From: Tannerella sp.
GTDB taxonomy: Bacteria; Bacteroidota; Bacteroidia; Bacteroidales; Tannerellaceae
Reading direction: 5' to 3'
Assembly (NCBI GenBank): GCA_031263835.1
Contig: JAISEZ010000245.1
Location: 1 to 7,024, forward strand
Length of the DNA: 7,024 bases
Part shown: piece by piece, positions 3,996 to 7,024 of the stretch
How positions within the stretch are numbered: the stretch's first letter is position 1
How the letters are laid out: each line of letters starts with the position of its first letter
Translations under genes and position numbers: made by a program
The notes under the pieces: model-generated
Database searches by the model: none
What the model was told of the DNA's origin: nothing
Seen by the model: the letters and a program-made list of their open reading frames with translations, nothing else

Positions 3996-6752
3996 ATTTA
4001 TTCTGTTCGTTCCGGACTTCAGGGGAATATTTTTCCCGTCAAAAACGAATACCCCCTGCAGACCCTCCGGTAAGGAGACGCTGCCGGCGATTCCGGTCTC
4101 CGTCTTTTTTAATTCCACTTTGATTGTCCCTTTCGGGTGCGGCACCTGCCCTCTGACGGATTTCAGGTGACCGAGATGCGGCTCTATCCTGACGGACTTG
4201 AAGCCCGGTTCGGCCGGCTCCACGCCGCAGACCGTGGCCAGCAGGTCATAATTGGGACTGGCGCTCCAGGCGTGGCAGTCGGAGCGTGTCGGTTCCGGGT
4301 TCTCGGCAAACGTGGTCAGTCCGGTGCGCAGCATGTCGTACCACGGCTGCAGCATGGCGGTGTAGCGTTCCGCTCCGCCGGTCTTCCTGAGGGCGCGGAA
4401 GAGATAGAAACGGTAATAAAACGTGGCCTGTATGAGCGACGTGTCGGCGTTGAGCTTCTCGAACAGCGCCGCCTGCCGCTCGCGGGGCACGGCGTCGGAA
4501 AGGATGCCCATGATATTGGCGTGCTGGCTGTAGCTGCTGCCCTGCGTGTCATCCTTCAGCAGCCGGCGGTTTTCGTCCCAGCAGCGGGCAATTGTTCCCT
4601 CGCAGAGCGTGCGGCAGAGCGTTTCGTAGCGTGCCGCCAGTTCCGGTTCACCGAAGGCGGACAGCAGGTCGGTCGCATCCTTCAGCGTGTAGGCCAGTTG
4701 CAGGGTCAGGATGGAAGAGCCGCCGGTGATGCCGCCGGGCGGGACGCCTCCCAGCGGAAGGTCGGTATCCCAGGGCCACTGAGGCGGCCAGTCGACGAAG
4801 TTCCAGTGCGGCACGGCGCCCAGCATACCCGTCTGCCCGTCCACCTTCGCTGCAAACCAGCCCAGAATGGTCTTCACCGCCGGGATACATTCCGCGACAA
4901 ACGCCGGGTCGTCGCGGAGCATCCAGTAGTCGTGCACCATGTTAATCCAGTACATCGAGAAGGGCGGGATATACTGGTTCACGCGCGAGGGATAGCGGCT
5001 GGTCGTGATGCCTTCATACGACCGCGACCGGTCGAACATCCGGATAGCCTTGCGCATCAGCCGGTCGTCGCCGTCCACATAGAGCGAAATCAGCGCCTGA
5101 ATGCGCGTATCGCCCACGTATTGCAGCTGTTCGTAGTAGGGACAGTCGAAATACGTTTCATGGGCGCACAGCCGGGCGGTGCGCCATCCGACCGTCCAGA
5201 GGTCTTTCATCTGCGGCGCGTCGCTCTCGAACGAGCCGTTCTCGCGGAAAGGATACCCGGTGTACATGCCGTACAGGTCGTTCAGCGTAAGCGGTTCGCC
5301 GGCGGTTTCGATGTCCGCCTGCACGTAGCGGTACGTCCTGAACCATAACGGACGGAAGAGGCGGCCGGCGGCGCCGTCGGGGTAAAATTCATCGAACGAC
5401 CCCCGGATGCTGCGCCCGTCCACTTCATGACGGTTGCCCTTCTGTCCGTCCCTGTACAGCGCTTCGCTGTACGTCAGCCGGATGGACGCGCCCCTGCCGC
5501 CGGAGACGTGCAGTTCGGGGTAGGCGGTGGTGAGGAAGGCCTGGTCAATCAACAGGGAGACTTTCCGTCCGGCGGGAACCGTCAGCGGCGCCGTCCCTTT
5601 CAGAAAACCGTCGGGCACGGTAATGCCGCCTTCCGTCCGGCGGACGGTCGCCATCCGCAGCGGCGATTCTTCCATCAGCGGAATGTCCCGCTCCCAAAGC
5701 ACCCGGTCATATCCGGAGTCGGAGCCATAGGGCCGGCCGCGTCCGGCGGTGCGCGAAAGCTTCCAGCCGCTGTCGTCGAAGGCCGGCGTTTCCCATCCCC
5801 AGGGATAGAGCGCGCCCTGCACGCGGTCGCCGCATCCGACGTCCTGCCGCTCTTCCGTGACGGGCGTGTACGCCGGATTGCGGTAAACTTTCCAGTACCT
5901 GTCCGTATTCACGGCAGCTTCGCGTTCCGTATTTCCCTGCACAATCAGTCCGGTCTTGAGCGTCATCTGTGCACCGGGCGTATATTCTCCGAAATTCCAG
6001 ACGGCAACGGCCAGTACGTTTTCGCCGGCCTGCAACAGCGACGCCACGTCGACCGTTTCGTAGTACCAGTGCGCCAGGTCGCCCCGCGCCGGCCCCCAGC
6101 ATACCGGTTGTCCGTTAACGAACAGCCGGTAGCGATTGTCGGCGGAAATATTCAGCACAAAGGAAGCGGGTACGGCGTCGAGCGTAAACGCTTTTCGAAA
6201 GTGATACACGCCGTAGTCATAAGGCGATTCGTCAGGACACGCAATCCAGTGAGCCGTCCACTTACGCGTGTTCCAGACGGCGTCCGGCGACGCTTCGTAG
6301 GGATTCTTTTCCGCCCGTCCCGGCCAGACGGAGAGACAGACCGTCAAAAAAACAAGCCCGAGGACGCGACCTGAACAGAATTTGCCCGTCCCCGGATTTT
6401 GGAAACGTGAAATCAACTGTTTTTGCCCGTCCCCGAATTCCGGAAACGTGAAACCGGCTGTTTTTGTTAAAACCGCCATGGCGGTTTTCGTGTTTTCTGC
6501 CTGTTTTGTCAAAACTGCCATGGCGACTTTCGTATTTAGTGCCTGTTTTGCCAAAACCGCCATGGCGGTTTTCGTATTTAGTGCCTGTTTTGCCAAAACC
6601 GCCATGGCGGTTTTCGTATTTAATGCCTGTTTTGCCAAAACCGCCATGGCGGTTTTCATATTTAGTGCCTGTTTTGCCCTTCCGCAAATAGTGGACTCGT
6701 GAAACCGGCCGGTTTCATGTGAACATTTCGAGATAAAACTGTTTTTTTTCAT
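3990..6752 (-). CDS. secreted alpha-L-rhamnosidase (GH78-type) with repeat-expanded N-terminus
   Basis: The product is predicted to cleave terminal alpha-L-rhamnose from plant or microbial glycans outside the cytoplasm. In the 920-residue product, a carbohydrate-binding beta domain (about 165-270, with WTAHWIA and NRYRLFVNGQ) is followed by further beta domains and an (alpha/alpha)6 catalytic barrel (about 510-830). The stretch FDCPYYEQLQYVGD has D536, E541 and D548, the same +5/+12 spacing as Asp567, Glu572 and Asp579 of Bacillus RhaB; TTFAE (E817) is the candidate catalytic base. HAWSASP and AEPGFKSVRIEPHLG are typical C-terminal GH78 motifs. A signal-peptide core, RVLGLVFLTVCLSVW, lies at 129-143 with likely cleavage after GRA (147). 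It is preceded by 128 residues, of which 14-124 come from a tandem DNA repeat. No ATG or GTG lies just before the core, so the ATG at 6752 is the only sensible start. The TAG stop lies inside an intergenic repeat. Confidence 0.87.
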   Translation of the reverse strand: MKKNSFISKCSHETGRFHESTICGRAKQALNMKTAMAVLAKQALNTKTAMAVLAKQALNTKTAMAVLAKQALNTKVAMAVLTKQAENTKTAMAVLTKTAGFTFPEFGDGQKQLISRFQNPGTGKFCSGRVLGLVFLTVCLSVWPGRAEKNPYEASPDAVWNTRKWTAHWIACPDESPYDYGVYHFRKAFTLDAVPASFVLNISADNRYRLFVNGQPVCWGPARGDLAHWYYETVDVASLLQAGENVLAVAVWNFGEYTPGAQMTLKTGLIVQGNTEREAAVNTDRYWKVYRNPAYTPVTEERQDVGCGDRVQGALYPWGWETPAFDDSGWKLSRTAGRGRPYGSDSGYDRVLWERDIPLMEESPLRMATVRRTEGGITVPDGFLKGTAPLTVPAGRKVSLLIDQAFLTTAYPELHVSGGRGASIRLTYSEALYRDGQKGNRHEVDGRSIRGSFDEFYPDGAAGRLFRPLWFRTYRYVQADIETAGEPLTLNDLYGMYTGYPFRENGSFESDAPQMKDLWTVGWRTARLCAHETYFDCPYYEQLQYVGDTRIQALISLYVDGDDRLMRKAIRMFDRSRSYEGITTSRYPSRVNQYIPPFSMYWINMVHDYWMLRDDPAFVAECIPAVKTILGWFAAKVDGQTGMLGAVPHWNFVDWPPQWPWDTDLPLGGVPPGGITGGSSILTLQLAYTLKDATDLLSAFGEPELAARYETLCRTLCEGTIARCWDENRRLLKDDTQGSSYSQHANIMGILSDAVPRERQAALFEKLNADTSLIQATFYYRFYLFRALRKTGGAERYTAMLQPWYDMLRTGLTTFAENPEPTRSDCHAWSASPNYDLLATVCGVEPAEPGFKSVRIEPHLGHLKSVRGQVPHPKGTIKVELKKTETGIAGSVSLPEGLQGVFVFDGKNIPLKSGTNRINQ
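6372..6377. repeat. direct repeat TGAACA flanking the array, right copy in gene order
   Basis: TGAACA recurs at 6720-6725 on the other side of the tandem array. Both copies encode Cys-Ser (residues 126-127 and 10-11) in the rhamnosidase frame, 348 bp apart. This could be a target-site duplication or a recombination scar, though a 6-bp match can arise by chance. Confidence 0.45.
6381..6713. repeat. tandem array of eight 41/42-bp units inside the rhamnosidase gene
   Basis: The units, read on the plus strand, all begin TTTG and end CTGT or similar. They are A 6381-6421 and B 6422-6462 (41 bp each, about 35/41 identical), five 42-bp units at 6463, 6505, 6547, 6589 and 6631, and a diverged 41-bp unit C at 6673-6713. 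The 42-bp units contain the palindrome AAAACCGCCATGGCGGTTTT at 6469, 6553, 6595 and 6637, exact in four units; the copy at 6511 has three changes. The total is 333 bp, or 111 codons, with no stop in the gene's frame. The 42-bp units encode KQALNTKTAMAVLA-like 14-residue repeats. Confidence 0.9.
6700..6717. repeat. 18-bp perfect palindrome at the edge of the tandem array
   Basis: TGAAACCGGCCGGTTTCA is its own reverse complement. Its left half is shared with unit B (6450-6459 region), so it straddles the end of the last 41-bp unit and the adjoining gene sequence. It would form a hairpin about 35 nt into the rhamnosidase coding region. Confidence 0.65.
6720..6725. repeat. direct repeat TGAACA flanking the array, left copy in gene order
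   Basis: This is the second copy of the 6-bp repeat at 6372-6377. It encodes Cys10-Ser11 of the rhamnosidase product and lies just outside the tandem array. Confidence 0.45.
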
Positions 6753-6757
6753 ATTTG

Positions 6758-6934
6758 TTATTGTTTGGTGTTATCAATCTCAATTCTCCATTTTCCATTC
6801 TCGTATTTCTGCCGGGCAGAGAGGGTGTACGGCGTCCACAGGCATAAGAGGGAGAGTAAATGAATCACTCCGAAGAGCACGTTACCGGCAACCTTTTGCC
6901 ATACGCGCCACATTTTTCCGATGATGAAATTCAT
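6758..6934 (-). CDS. small single-pass membrane protein, unrecognised, directly upstream of the rhamnosidase
   Basis: From the ATG at 6934 the product is 58 residues: a short basic start (MNFIIGKMWRVWQKVAG), a hydrophobic helix (about VLFGVIHLLSLLCLW), then a polar tail. A GTG three codons upstream (6943) is an alternative start. A good promoter box lies 29 bp upstream of the ATG. The stop TAA is only 5 bp from the rhamnosidase ATG, so the two are probably co-transcribed and perhaps translationally coupled. The last residues (YENGKWRIEID) are encoded by a 7-bp-period repeat (6775-6802), so the C-terminus may not be ancestral, and the gene could be a repeat-truncated remnant. I recognise no family and assign no function. 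Confidence 0.5.
   Translation of the reverse strand: MNFIIGKMWRVWQKVAGNVLFGVIHLLSLLCLWTPYTLSARQKYENGKWRIEIDNTKQ
6775..6802. repeat. four-unit heptameric array overlapping the C-terminus of the small membrane protein gene
   Basis: On the minus strand the units are GAGAATG, GAAAATG, GAGAATT and GAGATTG, contiguous and 7 bp each. Because 7 is not a multiple of 3, the encoded residues do not repeat, but the DNA period is clear. The unit differs from the TTARTGR arrays elsewhere. Confidence 0.6.
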
Positions 6935-6962
6935 GAGGTGCACTATATTTTTTATTATCCCG

Positions 6963-6970
6963 CAAAGATA
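6963..6970 (-). promoter_or_regulatory. promoter -7 box for the small membrane protein and rhamnosidase genes
   Basis: The minus strand reads TATCTTTG followed by CGGG, a strong match to the Bacteroidetes TAnnTTTG consensus, preceded by a run of T. The predicted transcript would start near 6957, about 22 nt before the ATG at 6934. A -33 element is not clear. I found no other -7 box between here and the rhamnosidase start. Confidence 0.65.
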
Positions 6971-7024
6971 AAAACTTTTTCCATCTACACCGTTCGAGCG
7001 CCAGTTCAGGGGTGCAAGTCAAAT

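Noticed and set aside
6335..6370. Lipoprotein signal in the rhamnosidase (LTVC)
   Set aside because: The residue before Cys is Val rather than Gly, Ala or Ser, and the Cys lies inside the hydrophobic core; a type I signal with cleavage after GRA fits better.
4137..6374. Long plus-strand open frames (403 and 315 codons)
   Set aside because: These are antisense to the rhamnosidase gene, with low-complexity translations and no recognisable motifs.
6463..6672. CRISPR array
   Set aside because: The units are contiguous 42-bp tandem copies and the stretches between palindromes are conserved as well; there are no unique spacers and no leader or cas genes.
6262..6687. A 141-codon minus-strand frame across the tandem array
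   Set aside because: It is a by-product of the stop-free repeat; it reads out of frame into the rhamnosidase signal region and ends there without a domain.
6860..7024. A plus-strand frame starting MNHSEEH and open at the right edge
   Set aside because: It is antisense to the strong minus-strand promoter box and the small membrane protein gene; there is no plus-strand promoter and no recognisable motif.
6985..7024. Possible tRNA T-arm (GTTCGAG)
   Set aside because: The bases on either side do not pair as a T-stem and no acceptor or anticodon arm is present.

Overview
The window comes from a member of the Bacteroidetes, most likely the order Bacteroidales. The evidence is the set of promoter -7 boxes of the form TAnnTTTG, the RecG and IspD sequences, a secreted GH78-type alpha-L-rhamnosidase, and the start of a DUF4143-type AAA ATPase. 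All confidently called genes lie on the minus strand. The coding DNA is fairly GC-rich, while the gaps between genes are AT-rich and full of short repeats.

Layout, left to right. (1) 1-143: the N-terminus of an AAA ATPase running off the left edge. Its promoter region contains a 13-bp perfect inverted repeat overlapping the -7 box. (2) 237-873: a small two-gene cassette encoding a two-helix membrane protein and a 32-residue membrane peptide. It has promoter candidates upstream and a clear terminator downstream, and it lies between two copies of a 28-bp GC-rich palindrome and two oppositely oriented arrays of a 7-bp repeat. (3) 879-3829: a tightly packed housekeeping operon transcribed xseB > ispD > recG (small subunit of exonuclease VII, isoprenoid biosynthesis, branch-migration helicase). 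xseB and ispD overlap by four bases, and ispD and recG are 6 bases apart. (4) 3830-3989: no gene, only heptameric repeats and a GC hairpin. (5) 3990-6752: an alpha-L-rhamnosidase. (6) 6758-6934: a small unrecognised membrane protein directly upstream of the rhamnosidase, behind a good promoter.

The most striking feature is at the start of the rhamnosidase gene. A 333-bp tandem array of eight 41/42-bp units (6381-6713) lies inside the part of the gene that should encode the signal peptide. It is exactly 111 codons long, contains no stop, and is bracketed by an in-frame 6-bp direct repeat. Removing one repeat plus the intervening DNA leaves a normal-looking 31-residue signal peptide. As the sequence stands, the enzyme would be made with about 128 residues before its export signal. 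The five 42-bp units each carry a 20-bp palindrome (one copy decayed).

A second theme is a set of intergenic arrays that all have a 7-bp period but different unit sequences. They abut or overlap gene ends: the xseB start, the rhamnosidase stop, the region just past the recG stop, and the C-terminus of the 58-residue protein. Family names are given from memory of protein motifs; no database search was possible.
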